64,000 nucleotides of DNA, from NCBI GenBank assembly GCA_039024315.1, contig JBCCQN010000006.1, forward strand, positions 50,182 through 114,181. Direction: 5' to 3'. This document shows, in pieces, positions 1-8,700 of this stretch. The translations under genes and the position numbers were made by a program. Source of the DNA: JBCAWW01 sp039024315 (GTDB taxonomy: Bacteria; Bacteroidota; Bacteroidia; J057). The notes beneath the pieces are model-generated. The model saw only the letters and a list, made by a program, of their open reading frames with translations. It had not been told where the DNA came from and did not search any database. Position 1 is the first letter of the stretch. Each line of letters opens with the position of its first letter.

Positions 1-662
1 GGGGCAATACCGTCAAAGCTATTAGCTTATTTGGCATCCTACTCTTTGCCAGTAATATCCTGACCTATTCCTGGTTTGGTAGCACCAATCAAGTTGCTAA
101 CGCGGCCGCTTCAAGTGTGAGTAGCCAACTTTACCTTATAGATGAAGCGGGTCGTTTTATACCCGAAACCGACAGATTTGAGCAAAAAGTACAACAAGTC
201 GGAGATGAATTAGGTGTGCCGGCTGAATGGCTCATGGCCGTTATGTATTCAGAGTCTCGCTTTGATCCGGGTGTTTCTAACGCCAAGGGTAGTGGAGCCG
301 TTGGCCTCATACAGTTCATGGTGCCAACCGTCAAAGAGTTAAACGTGCGGATGGGTACAAAGTATTATATGAAGGACATACTAGCCATGACAGCAGTAGA
401 GCAAATGGAGTTGGTTGCTGAGTATTTTCATACCATCAAAGAACGCTATGGCGAGTATAAAAGCTTGACAGATCTCTATTTAGCTGTCCTTTATCCCAAG
501 GCTCGCGGACAAGATTATTGCTATGCGCTCTACGCCAAGCCAACCCAAGCCTATTTGATGAACTCAGGTCTGGATGAAAATAAGGATGGAAGAGTCACGG
601 TAAGCGACATCGACAAACGTATGCAAAGAATGTTTCCCACGGCTTATATCGCACAAAAGTGA
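1..662 (+). CDS. Lytic transglycosylase (SLT-domain) protein, 5' truncated
   Basis: The reading frame is open to the left edge, so the true start lies outside; a GTG at 117 is only an internal codon. The first visible residues form a hydrophobic stretch (SLFGILLFASNILTYSWF), a membrane anchor or signal segment. The rest resembles a soluble lytic transglycosylase fold that cleaves peptidoglycan glycan strands: a YSESRFDP segment carries the likely catalytic Glu of the ES motif, followed by GAVGLIQFM, the usual G-x-x-GLxQ signature. Near the C-terminus DENKDGRVTVSDID looks like an EF-hand or dockerin-like calcium loop. It acts at or outside the membrane. The stop overlaps the GTG of the next small ORF by 4 bp. 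Whether it belongs to a secretion or phage-like machine cannot be told here. Confidence 0.75.
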   Translation, partial: GNTVKAISLFGILLFASNILTYSWFGSTNQVANAAASSVSSQLYLIDEAGRFIPETDRFEQKVQQVGDELGVPAEWLMAVMYSESRFDPGVSNAKGSGAVGLIQFMVPTVKELNVRMGTKYYMKDILAMTAVEQMELVAEYFHTIKERYGEYKSLTDLYLAVLYPKARGQDYCYALYAKPTQAYLMNSGLDENKDGRVTVSDIDKRMQRMFPTAYIAQK

Positions 663-853
663 ATCCGAAACCATTGAGGCCTGCTTTTAGTCGTTCAGCA
701 ATTAGCCTCCCTACCATGATCCTCAGATTAGTGTTAATCCTGCTATTGGGGGTGGTTTTAATCCAATGGGTAAACCTATATTGGCCCAATCCTCAAACAG
801 CCCTTATTCAAACAAACGCAGTTGAACATCACTGGGTCGGCGAAAAGCCTTGA
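659..853 (+). CDS. Possible small single-pass membrane protein
   Basis: A 64-codon ORF begins with GTG overlapping the preceding stop by 4 bp, a typical translational-coupling arrangement; an ATG at 716 would give a 45-residue version. Residues 20-43 (ILRLVLILLLGVVLIQWVNLYW) are a convincing transmembrane helix, and the remainder is short and polar. The last 50 bp overlap the convergent radical SAM gene. I recognise no family. The coupling and the clean helix argue for a real gene accompanying the transglycosylase; the convergent overlap and small size argue against. Confidence 0.4.
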   Translation: MNPKPLRPAFSRSAISLPTMILRLVLILLLGVVLIQWVNLYWPNPQTALIQTNAVEHHWVGEKP

Positions 854-1871
854 GATTGTAAGGTGGCATCTTACGATCTGCCAAAAAGCGTCGCTTTGCT
901 ATCTTATAAAGCTGGGCGACGCTTTTTGCTATTTCACCTTCTCCCCTCATGCGGCGGCCATAGGTACTATCGTTGAGGCTTCCGGCATGAGAAGCCTTGA
1001 TTTGACTTAGCACTTTTTGGGCTCGATCAGGAAAATGCTGCTTGATCCAATGTTCAAAAATGTCCCCTGTCTGCCCGTTGAGGCGCACAAACGTATAGCC
1101 AGCGGACAACGCGCCTCGCTTTGCGGATTCTTCGACCAGTTTGGGAATCTCGTGGTTATTGAGTCCAGGAATTACGGGGCCCAACATTACGCCTACGGGT
1201 ATACCGGCTTTTGCCAAGGTTTCAACCACGGCCAATCGTTTTTTTGTAGAAGCAGTCCGAGGCTCCATCGCCCTGCGCAACTCTTCATTGAGGGTAGTGA
1301 TGGTGATAGCAACATGTACTAGGCCCTCTTTGGCTAGTTCTTTTAACAGATCTAAATCCCTGAGGATAAGGCTGTTTTTTGTAATCAGGCTAAGGGGATG
1401 ATGATATCGTAATAGGACCTCGAGGCACTGGCGGGTTATTTTCAGTTTGCGTTCTAGCGGTTGATAACAATCCGTATTGCCAGAAAGCATAATGGGTTTG
1501 GGCTGCCAACGCTTATTTTCTAAAGCTTTGACGAGCAGTTCGGCTGCGTTTTCCTTAACGATGATTTTGCGTTCAAAATCTAATCCTGCGCTAAAGCCCC
1601 AATAAGTATGGGCATTTCGAGCATAACAATAGATACAGCCATGTTCACAACCTTGATAAGGATTGAGCGACCATTCAAAAGGTACATCTGGACTTTTTAC
1701 ATGATTGAGGATCTTTTTAGGATGCTCAAAAAATAGCTCTGTTTTTGTATCGGGTACCAAGGCCTCATCCAAGCCATCCTCTGCCGCCGTATCATACGCA
1801 TGCTTCAAATAGGGGTTGGAAGGATTGATTTGTGCTCCCCTACCCTTGATCGGCTTTTGGTACTTCTCCAT
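804..1871 (-). CDS. PA0069-family radical SAM protein
   Basis: This 355-residue protein carries the radical SAM cluster motif CEHGCIYC (Cys 75, 79 and 82), which holds a [4Fe-4S] cluster that cleaves S-adenosylmethionine. The surrounding sequence (NPYQGCEHGCIYCYAR, then ISLITKNSLILRD-like and GVMLGPVIPGLNN segments) matches the PA0069/Rv2578c group, relatives of spore photoproduct lyase; that group's substrate is not established. Length and ATG start fit the family. It stands alone, with about 100 bp of AT-rich DNA upstream that probably holds its promoter. Family assignment is firm; function is unknown. Confidence 0.88.
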   Translation of the reverse strand: MEKYQKPIKGRGAQINPSNPYLKHAYDTAAEDGLDEALVPDTKTELFFEHPKKILNHVKSPDVPFEWSLNPYQGCEHGCIYCYARNAHTYWGFSAGLDFERKIIVKENAAELLVKALENKRWQPKPIMLSGNTDCYQPLERKLKITRQCLEVLLRYHHPLSLITKNSLILRDLDLLKELAKEGLVHVAITITTLNEELRRAMEPRTASTKKRLAVVETLAKAGIPVGVMLGPVIPGLNNHEIPKLVEESAKRGALSAGYTFVRLNGQTGDIFEHWIKQHFPDRAQKVLSQIKASHAGSLNDSTYGRRMRGEGEIAKSVAQLYKIAKRRFLADRKMPPYNLKAFRRPSDVQLRLFE

Positions 1872-1973
1872 ATACTATTTATACGTAAATACTTAGCATA
1901 GTTGCATTTAAACACAACAAATAGCCAATAATAATAGTATATTTTTCAATAATGTTAAAATTAATAGCAATTT

Positions 1974-2990
1974 TTAGGCATTGATAAATCCTTTTAGCAA
2001 ATCGCTGATAGCCGTAATTTCAATCAAAAAGCCATCATGCCCCTTCGGAGACCGCACAACTTCATATTGCGCATTGGGGATATGCTCAGCGATGAATTGT
2101 TGCTCTAAGGGAGGGAAAAGGATATCAGAATCAATCGCTATCACTAGGGTTTTCGCTTTTATACTTTGTAAAGCTTGCTCGACTCCGCCTCGACCTCGGC
2201 CGAGATTTTGGGAATCCATGGCTTTGGAAAGGGTCCAGTAGGCAAAGGCATTAAATCGTTGGACAATTTTGTTACCCTGGTATTGCTGATAAGAGGAAGC
2301 CCTAAATGCGTCATAGTTACTGTCTTCTGGCTCCTCTTGGCTAGTTTGGTAGGCCGCATAACTTCGGTAAGACAAAAGCGCCGCCGCCCGAGCTGCTTTC
2401 ATACCTCTGCTGCCAGCTTCAGCATGTTGCTCAAGCCAAGTACTATCCGCTTCGATGGACATACGTTGGGTTTCATTAAAAGCAATCCCCCAAGCTGAAT
2501 GCTGAGCATTAGTTGCCACTGGTGCGAGATACTCAAATAGGTCTGGCTTTATTACAGCCCATTCTAAGGCATGCTGCCCTCCCATAGATCCTCCCAGGAT
2601 AAGTTTGATATTTTTGATTTGTAGCGCTTCGCGCAACGCATCGAAGGCTCGGACCATATCCCGATTTGTAAGCAATGGGAAACTATGATAATAAGGCGTC
2701 CCAGTATCGGGGTTTATTGATAAGGCGTGAGTAGAGCCATAGCAAGAGCCAAGCATATTGGCGCAAATGATAAAATGTTTTTCCGGATCTAAGGCTGCTC
2801 CATCACCAATCATACCAGGCCACCAATCAATTACGTCGGTATTACCGGTCAAGGCATGGCAAACCCAAATGATGTTGGAGTCATCCACATTACGCTTTCC
2901 CCAAGTCTGATAAGCTAACTCAAATCCCGCAAGGCATTCGCCATTTTCTAATTCAAATCGACCTGTATAAACAAAGACTTCCTTTGGCAT
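1974..2990 (-). CDS. metX: Homoserine O-acetyltransferase
   Basis: The enzyme transfers acetyl from acetyl-CoA to homoserine, making O-acetylhomoserine for methionine synthesis. It is an alpha/beta hydrolase-fold protein with the nucleophile elbow GGSMGGQHALEW (Ser about 135), a late Asp in AIDSDILFPP (about 287-289) and His in GHDGFLIE (about 318). I start it at the ATG at 2990 (MPKEVFVY), because the in-frame codon 6 bp further upstream is TTG. MetY, which uses its product, lies upstream on the same strand, with an OsmC gene between. A strong terminator-like hairpin sits only 14 bp before the start codon. Succinyl rather than acetyl specificity cannot be excluded from sequence alone, but pairing with MetY favours acetyl. 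Confidence 0.92.
   Translation of the reverse strand: MPKEVFVYTGRFELENGECLAGFELAYQTWGKRNVDDSNIIWVCHALTGNTDVIDWWPGMIGDGAALDPEKHFIICANMLGSCYGSTHALSINPDTGTPYYHSFPLLTNRDMVRAFDALREALQIKNIKLILGGSMGGQHALEWAVIKPDLFEYLAPVATNAQHSAWGIAFNETQRMSIEADSTWLEQHAEAGSRGMKAARAAALLSYRSYAAYQTSQEEPEDSNYDAFRASSYQQYQGNKIVQRFNAFAYWTLSKAMDSQNLGRGRGGVEQALQSIKAKTLVIAIDSDILFPPLEQQFIAEHIPNAQYEVVRSPKGHDGFLIEITAISDLLKGFINA
2624..2639 (-). repeat. GCGTT-hairpin element, arm variant GCGC
   Basis: Minus strand reads GCGTT-GCGC-GAA-GCGC. It lies inside metX, coding ALREA in the sense direction. Both arms differ from the commonest form yet still pair. Confidence 0.5.
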
Positions 2991-3003
2991 AGACAATCAT
3001 AAC

Positions 3004-3041
3004 AAAAAGATTGCAGACCCACCAAAGTGAGATCTGCAATC
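3004..3041 (-). terminator. Intrinsic terminator or attenuator directly before metX
   Basis: On the minus strand GATTGCAGA pairs with TCTGCAATC; an inner CTCAC/GTGGG stem closes a TTTG loop, and TTTTTGTT follows. The U-run ends 14 bp before the metX ATG. The shape is that of a rho-independent terminator, placed so that transcripts from the osmC side would stop just before metX. Confidence 0.7.
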
Positions 3042-3056
3042 ACCATTTATTTCCAT

Positions 3057-3071
3057 CGTTCCGCGCAGCGG
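3057..3071 (+). repeat. GCGTT-hairpin element (CCGC-GCA-GCGG)
   Basis: CGTT-CCGC-GCA-GCGG in the metX-osmC gap, preceded by T instead of the first G. It is one of two same-orientation copies 60 bp apart. Confidence 0.75.
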
Positions 3072-3116
3072 AGGAGCACTCTTACTTGTTCTCAAACCTA
3101 TTGTCATTTCAAATGA

Positions 3117-3132
3117 GCGTTCCGCGCAGCGG
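3117..3132 (+). repeat. GCGTT-hairpin element (CCGC-GCA-GCGG)
   Basis: GCGTT-CCGC-GCA-GCGG, the second direct copy in this gap, preceded by TGA, as copies elsewhere often are. Confidence 0.8.
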
Positions 3133-3199
3133 TCCAGAAGTAGAAAGAAAAAAGTACTTAAGAGCTGGATTCGTTGACTCCAATAGCTCAGATTCAATC

Positions 3200-3240
3200 G
3201 TCTTAAGACTGAGTATTTTCGTCTAAATGCTAAATGATAA
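3200..3240 (+). repeat. Second dispersed repeat family, copy 1
   Basis: GTCTTAAGACTGAGTATT followed by GTCTAAATGCTAA resembles a segment at 9128-9168 (about 29 of 41 positions by eye). It starts with a 10-bp palindrome, GTCTTAAGAC. A truncated GCGTTCTGC element follows immediately. Confidence 0.5.
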
Positions 3241-3254
3241 GCGTTCTGCCATAC

Positions 3255-3266
3255 CGATAGCTATCG
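3255..3266. repeat. 12-bp perfect palindrome CGATAGCTATCG
   Basis: Perfect self-complementary 12-mer just before the osmC stop codon and immediately after a partial GCGTTCTGCC element. It is either a protein-binding palindrome or part of an interspersed repeat. Confidence 0.45.
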
Positions 3267-3272
3267 AGAGGT

Positions 3273-3734
3273 CTAAGCTGCCTTGACTACGAGAGGCTGA
3301 GTTTCAACCGAAATCTCAACCGGTGTTTGTGAACTTAGATTATCGTTGATTGGGCAACGCTTTTCCACCTCGGCCAACCAAAGTGCCAAACGTTCTTGGC
3401 TTGCATCGGTATCGGGTATCAATTTTACCTCTAATCCTTGATAACCTGCTCTTGCTTCGGTTTTTTGACCAAAAAGTCGGGCCGGATCAATTTCACCTTC
3501 AATGGCGATTTCCAAACCCTTGAGATCTAGCTTCTGTTCGGCGGCGACAATATGTCCTACTACATTAAGGCAACCGGCATAGCTCGCTAGGAGATATTCT
3601 ACCGGATTGGCAGCCTCATCGGCACCTCCTAAAGCTGGCGGCTCGTCAATGACAATTTCAAATTGACGGCTCTTGGCCACGAATTTAGTAGCGTTGGCAC
3701 TTTTGCCGCTTACAGAAAACTTTAGTAAACTCAT
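3273..3734 (-). CDS. OsmC/Ohr-family peroxiredoxin-like protein
   Basis: The 153-residue product matches the OsmC family, small proteins that reduce organic hydroperoxides with two cysteines. Cys55 (YLLASYAGCLNVV) and Cys127 (VEKRCPINDNLS) occupy the usual peroxidatic and resolving positions. The ATG start is clear. It lies between metY and metX on the same strand, 89 bp after metY, suggesting co-expression with sulfur assimilation; OsmC-like genes in such settings may handle sulfane or sulfur chemistry, which is inference. The physiological substrate is unknown. Confidence 0.85.
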   Translation of the reverse strand: MSLLKFSVSGKSANATKFVAKSRQFEIVIDEPPALGGADEAANPVEYLLASYAGCLNVVGHIVAAEQKLDLKGLEIAIEGEIDPARLFGQKTEARAGYQGLEVKLIPDTDASQERLALWLAEVEKRCPINDNLSSQTPVEISVETQPLVVKAA

Positions 3735-3772
3735 GGTTAAATAAATTTTAAGGTTAAACTTGATTTATTGAG

Positions 3773-3818
3773 GGCACTGCAACAATCGTTTCCAGCCATC
3801 GTTGCGTGCCTTTTTTTT
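3773..3818 (+). terminator. Intrinsic terminator oriented against the met genes
   Basis: GGCAC-TG-CAACAAT pairs with ATCGTTG-C-GTGCC around an 11-nt loop, followed by eight T on the plus strand. Both neighbours, metY and osmC, are on the minus strand, and the minus-strand transcript has no U-run after the stem. The element would stop antisense transcription entering metY. Confidence 0.65.
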
Positions 3819-3823
3819 ATTGA

Positions 3824-5140
3824 TTAAGCAGTTTGTGGACTAAAGACTTTGTCGAAGGCCTGTACAAAATCATCTTTGATATCATCGATATGCTCGATAC
3901 CCACAGAAACTCTCAGTAGAGTTGGCGTTACTCCCGCAGCTAGCTGGGCCTCATCACTCAATTGTTGGTGCGTAGTACTAGATGGGTGGATGATCAAAGT
4001 CTTCGCATCCCCTACATTGGCGAGGTGAGAGATCAGTTCAAGGTTATTGACCAGGGCTGCGGCTTGTTCGCGCGTACCATCTAATTCAAAACTCAATACC
4101 CCACCAGCACCACGAGCGGCATATTTTTGCGCTAGTTCATAGTAAGGGCTGCTTTCTAAGCTAGAGTAATTGACTTTTTTCACTAGCGGATGCGCTTCTA
4201 ACCACTTTCCTAATGCCAATGCATTGTCAACCGTTCTTTGCACCCGCAAAGAAAGGGTCTCAATCCCTTGGATCAGCTGGAAGGCGTTGAAAGGAGAAAG
4301 TGCTGGACCAAAATCACGCAGTCCTTCTACACGGGTTCTGATAGCGAACTGGATGTTACCAAATGGGCCTTCAGGACCAAATACATCACTAAAGACCAGT
4401 CCATGGTAGCCATCAGAGGGAGAGCTAAACTGAGGAAATTTGCCATTACCCCAATTGTAGTTACCCCCATCAACGACTACCCCACCTATGGAAGTACCAT
4501 GACCGCCGATCCATTTGGTAGCAGAAGCAGTTACCACATTTACGCCATAATCGATCGGACGTACTAGATATCCCGCAGCACCAAAGGTATTATCAGCGAC
4601 TAACGGAATGTTGTATTTTTGCGCTAGTCCAGCGATGGCTTCAAAATCAGGCACGTTGAACTCTGGGTTACCGATAGACTCTAAGTAAATACCTTTGGTA
4701 TTTTCGTCAATTTGCGCCTCTAGGTCAGCGACTTTGTCGCTAGCGGCAAAACGGGCTTCAATCCCTAGTCTTTTAAAGGCCACTTTGAATTGGTTGTAGG
4801 TACCTCCATATAGGTAAGGAGAAGCCACAAAATTGTCCCCAGTGGTCAAGAAGTTGTTAAGGGCCAAAAATTGAGCTGACTGTCCGGAAGCGGTAGCAAC
4901 GGCAGCAACTCCACCTTCTAGGGCTGCGATGCGCTGTTCAAACACATCGGTAGTGGGATTCATGATCCGAGTATAGATATTGCCAAACTCTTGCAGGGCA
5001 AAAAGTTTCGCAGCATGATCGCTATCATTGAAGACATAAGACGTAGTCTGGTAAATCGGGACCGCACGAGAACCGGTAGTGGGGTCTGCTTGTTGGCCAG
5101 CGTGTAGCTGGAGCGTTTCAAAACGATATTTCTGACTCAT
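3824..5140 (-). CDS. metY: O-acetylhomoserine aminocarboxypropyltransferase (sulfhydrylase)
   Basis: This pyridoxal-phosphate enzyme replaces the acetyl group of O-acetylhomoserine with sulfide to give homocysteine. The 438-residue length is typical of MetY. ATASGQSAQ and the PLP-lysine segment VTASATKWIGGHG (Lys209) are visible, and YTRIMNPT (Tyr57 to Thr63) is the family's phosphate-binding stretch. Translation starts at the ATG at 5140 after a leader of several hundred bases containing a SAM-I riboswitch, so expression should fall when S-adenosylmethionine is plentiful. The substrate-making metX lies downstream on the same strand. Confidence 0.93.
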   Translation of the reverse strand: MSQKYRFETLQLHAGQQADPTTGSRAVPIYQTTSYVFNDSDHAAKLFALQEFGNIYTRIMNPTTDVFEQRIAALEGGVAAVATASGQSAQFLALNNFLTTGDNFVASPYLYGGTYNQFKVAFKRLGIEARFAASDKVADLEAQIDENTKGIYLESIGNPEFNVPDFEAIAGLAQKYNIPLVADNTFGAAGYLVRPIDYGVNVVTASATKWIGGHGTSIGGVVVDGGNYNWGNGKFPQFSSPSDGYHGLVFSDVFGPEGPFGNIQFAIRTRVEGLRDFGPALSPFNAFQLIQGIETLSLRVQRTVDNALALGKWLEAHPLVKKVNYSSLESSPYYELAQKYAARGAGGVLSFELDGTREQAAALVNNLELISHLANVGDAKTLIIHPSSTTHQQLSDEAQLAAGVTPTLLRVSVGIEHIDDIKDDFVQAFDKVFSPQTA

Positions 5141-5324
5141 GATTAAAAAATGTTGAAATGAATATTTTGGGTGATTTTATGCGTAGGGGTTTTGGCACAA
5201 ATATAGATATCTGCCAGGGTCGGATCTTGACGACCAGTTTTGAAGGAATACGTAAAAGGTAGAATTACTTCTGCTGGTGTCGTTGATTTAGCAACAACAA
5301 CATTTAGGCGTACAACAAATTGGG

Positions 5325-5340
5325 CTCAATGGAAATTGAG
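5325..5340 (-). other. Small hairpin in the metY leader
   Basis: CTCAAT-TTCC-ATTGAG on the minus strand, between the riboswitch and metY. No U-run follows, so it is not a canonical terminator; it may belong to the expression platform. Confidence 0.35.
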
Positions 5341-5390
5341 TCTGTTGAGTGGAGAGAAGTAAAGTGGAATAATTCATTGCTCTATGTTTC

Positions 5391-5491
5391 ATTATCTGTC
5401 CCTAAACTTTAGGGCTGGATGGGGCACCGTCTCGCTTGGATGGGTTGCCAGAGGGTCGTAGAGCCAGATCTCTCACCTCATTCTCTATAAT
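5391..5491 (-). promoter_or_regulatory. SAM-I (S-box) riboswitch upstream of metY
   Basis: Read on the minus strand, the core has the S-box order: GAGGTGAGAGAT, CTGGCTCTACGACC, CTCTGGCAACC, then GGTGCCCCATCC, and a small stem CCCTA/TAGGG. ATTAT at the 5' end can pair with ATAAT at the 3' end as P1. The G-rich GGTG, the GGCAACC block and the GGTGCC-x-ATCC block are the conserved binding-site segments of SAM-I aptamers. The aptamer ends about 250 bp before the metY ATG, an unusually long leader. The class is recognised from sequence; how it switches here is not visible. Confidence 0.88.
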
Positions 5492-5523
5492 CCGCAACAC
5501 AGTAGCGTGTGATAGGATTGCGA

Positions 5524-5554
5524 CAATATTAGGAGGTCTCTTGAAAAAAACCAA
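5524..5554 (-). promoter_or_regulatory. Candidate promoter for the metY riboswitch leader
   Basis: On the minus strand TTGG is followed after 20 bp by TAATATTG, close to the Bacteroidota pattern TTTG - about 19 bp - TAnnTTTG. It lies about 33 bp upstream of the aptamer's 5' side, a fitting place for the transcription start. Confidence 0.4.
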
Positions 5555-5725
5555 GCATCAAGCATTTTTTTTTCAAAAAAAGCGAGCAATTGTCGTCAAT
5601 TTTGCAATTAGCCTACAAAAAGGACAAAAATACGGAGAAAGCAGGAGGGGATTTAGGCCTTGTCCTGTCACCTAATGGTATAACATTAAAAGCTAGAATT
5701 AGCCCAATATAGAGAGTTTTCTTCT

Positions 5726-5756
5726 TTTGATTCGAGGAAGATATTTCTTTATCTTG
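5726..5756 (+). promoter_or_regulatory. Candidate promoter for the SprB-repeat T9SS protein
   Basis: TTTG, 20 bp, then TATCTTG fits the Bacteroidota promoter pattern and lies about 43 bp before the ATG at 5799. Assigned from pattern only. Confidence 0.35.
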
Positions 5757-5798
5757 CTGGCTAAACTTTAACCAAAATCGTCAAAAGTAAGGTAGACT

Positions 5799-8700
5799 AT
5801 GAGAAAATTATCCTCTCTCCTGTTCGCTTTGATGATCGTTGCTTCGGCAGGGGCACAGAATCTGATTAAACCTTCAGATTTGCGTGTTCAAACGGTCGAC
5901 TTACGTCAGGATTTGTTGCGCCAACGCCAACAAGAACAAGTAGATTTTAGCCAGCGCCCAGGAGATGGGTCTGCTCAGGCATTAGATCCAATCGGCACTA
6001 CCTATAGTGACCAAATTACTGCCTTTAAGATTGGAGAATCTCGCAACGCATTTTCATTTATTGCAGGACGCGACAAGCAGATTTCTGTAGTATCAGGTGT
6101 CGGCACCAATGGTGGTTCGGTGGCCTTTATTTATCGCCACAATGTAGATGTTTGTGGAGGTGTTCAACCAACTGATAACGGTCGCTATCGTTACTCCATC
6201 TCTACTGATGGTGGTCAGAGCTGGGACGTAGGGGGTGGAGTTACTGTCAGTGATGGTAATGCAGCGCCCGCAGCACACTGTTTTGGTAAGGGGGAAATCA
6301 ACCCTACTTACACGCGTTTTTCGCGTTATCCAAACATGGCTATGTTCTTGGATCCAACAGCAGCCAACCCTACTACTGCTGATTTGAACCTTGTTTATGT
6401 AGGACCAGTACTACTTGGTTCTTCTGGATGGGACGGCCACGTTGCTGGTTCGGTTTCTGACGCTGCTGGCACGCCAGTAGTTGAGCAAGAAGTATATGTT
6501 TATCAAAGTGGAGACCAGTATCTCCCTGCTTCTCTCATCGAGCGTGTACCAGGTGAGTTTTGGTATGTAGCCAATACCGGTAATGACGCCCAAGGAAACA
6601 ACATCAATGTAAACAAAGGTATTTGGGATCCAACCACCAAAGAAGTTGCATGGAGTACTGTCACAACTATCGTTCCTAATCATTTTATCTTTGATGGAGG
6701 TACTGTAAATGGTATTCCTCACATTGCCTTTAGCCCTGATGGCCAAACTGGCTACATCGCACATCCTGGTGACCTTGTAGGAAAAGAAGATACCACTATC
6801 TCTCCTATCTTCTATGAGTCTTTGGATGGTGGTAACACTTGGACTAACGGTTTCGAGTTCGATATGTCTACATGTAGCGAACTACGTGACTCTCTATTGA
6901 GCCAGTTGACTGTTGACTCAGTGAGCCCAACGCAAATTGATACTGTGCCTTTCCTAACGGGCAAAGCTTCTATCGTATTTGACTTCGAACTTACGGTTGA
7001 TGCCAAGGGCAATCCTCACTACTTCACCTATGTATCAGGTGCTTCTAGCCCATTTAACCCAGACGGTTCTGCAGCTGGATATTTCTTCTATCCTGGTATC
7101 ATCACTTTCATGTACGATATCACCAAGGATGCATTTGGCGACTGGAACATGATGTATATCGCCTCTCAGTCAACTTATGATGCTTCCTTTGGAGATTTTA
7201 GTGGTGGTACAGGCTCTGAGTGGGTAACAAGTGGACCGAAAGCAGAACTTAGCCGTTCAGAAGACGGAAATTACGTATTCTACAGCTGGGTTGACTCTGA
7301 TACCACACTGCCAACTTACTCTCCTCAGGCCGATCCAAACACTCCTGGTTCTCAAGAAACAAATACCTCTCCTGAGCTACAGACACGTGCCTACGATGTC
7401 CTAAACAACAAATTGACAGACATTGTTGACCGCACGGCTGGCGACGCCAACTTTGGTACTCGTGCCATCCTACCGCGTCCTTCTTATACGGCACTTGAAG
7501 ATGGTAACACTTTGACAGTACCCACAGTGATTATGGACCTTGTACCAGGTACAAGTACTTTGAATCCGGTATCTTATGTTTATATCTCTGATGTAAGCTG
7601 GGACAAGACTACAGACTTTACCATTGATCCATTCTTCTGCTACAACTGTAAGGAAAATCCATTCTCTAACTCAGTAACGGAGCTTAAGCCTGATTGTGGT
7701 GTTTCTGATGGTTCTCTTAGTGTAACAACTGGCGGTGGTATCGCTCCTTACACCATTACTTGGAGCACAGGTGCTACTGGTACTTCTGTAAACAACCTTG
7801 CTGCTGGTCTTTACTCTGTAACAGTTGAAGATACAGTTGGATGTAAGGATGAAATTTCATTTACCCTCAACAACGCTAACGCTCCAGTACCAACTATCGG
7901 TTCTGTCGCTGACATTACTTGTAATGGCGCTGGTGATGGTACTGCAACTGTTACCGTAACAGGTGGTGCTGGATCAGAAACTTATAGCTGGTCAAACGGC
8001 GAAGCTGCAGCAACCGCTACTATGCTTCCGGCTGGTACTACTACGGTAGAAATCACGGATGCTAATGGTTGTAAGTCCTTTAGCTCTGTAACAATCACTG
8101 AGCCTGCCGCTATCAATATCGACATCAGCTCTAGCGCTGTTAATTGTGCGGGTGAAGGTAATGGTTCTGCCTCTGCCATCGCTAGTGGTGGTACCGGTAT
8201 GCTAACTTACTCTTGGGACAATGGCGAAACTACTGCTACAATCAATGGTCTTGCTGGTGCAGTTTATACCGTTTTCGTAACGGATGAAAATAACTGTACT
8301 GAGTCAGCTCAAATTGCAGTTGATGAGCCTGCTCCAATTACAGTAGCGGGTAGTGTATCTCCAAACAGTGGTACTTCGGCTGCACCAAATGGAACAGCTT
8401 CTGCCTCTGCTAGTGGTGGTACTAGTCCATTTACTTATGACTGGGTAGCACTCTCTGATAGTACAACCTTTAACAACGCTCCGTTTATCTTCGGTCTTTG
8501 TGAAGGCGATTACCAAGTAACAGTAACTGATGATGCTGGTTGTACGGTAACTGATACGGTTACAGTAACTGCTATTGGTGATGGTTGCTCTGTAGGTATC
8601 GAAGAAGAGCTAGCTGCTGGTATCCAAACCATGCAATTGCTGCCAAATCCAAACAATGGCGCATTTAGCCTACGTTTAGAGTTGGATCGCCCTGAAGACA

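Noticed and set aside
5436..5675. Plus-strand ORF of 79 codons over the riboswitch
   Set aside because: It is the antisense of the S-box aptamer and has no coding character.
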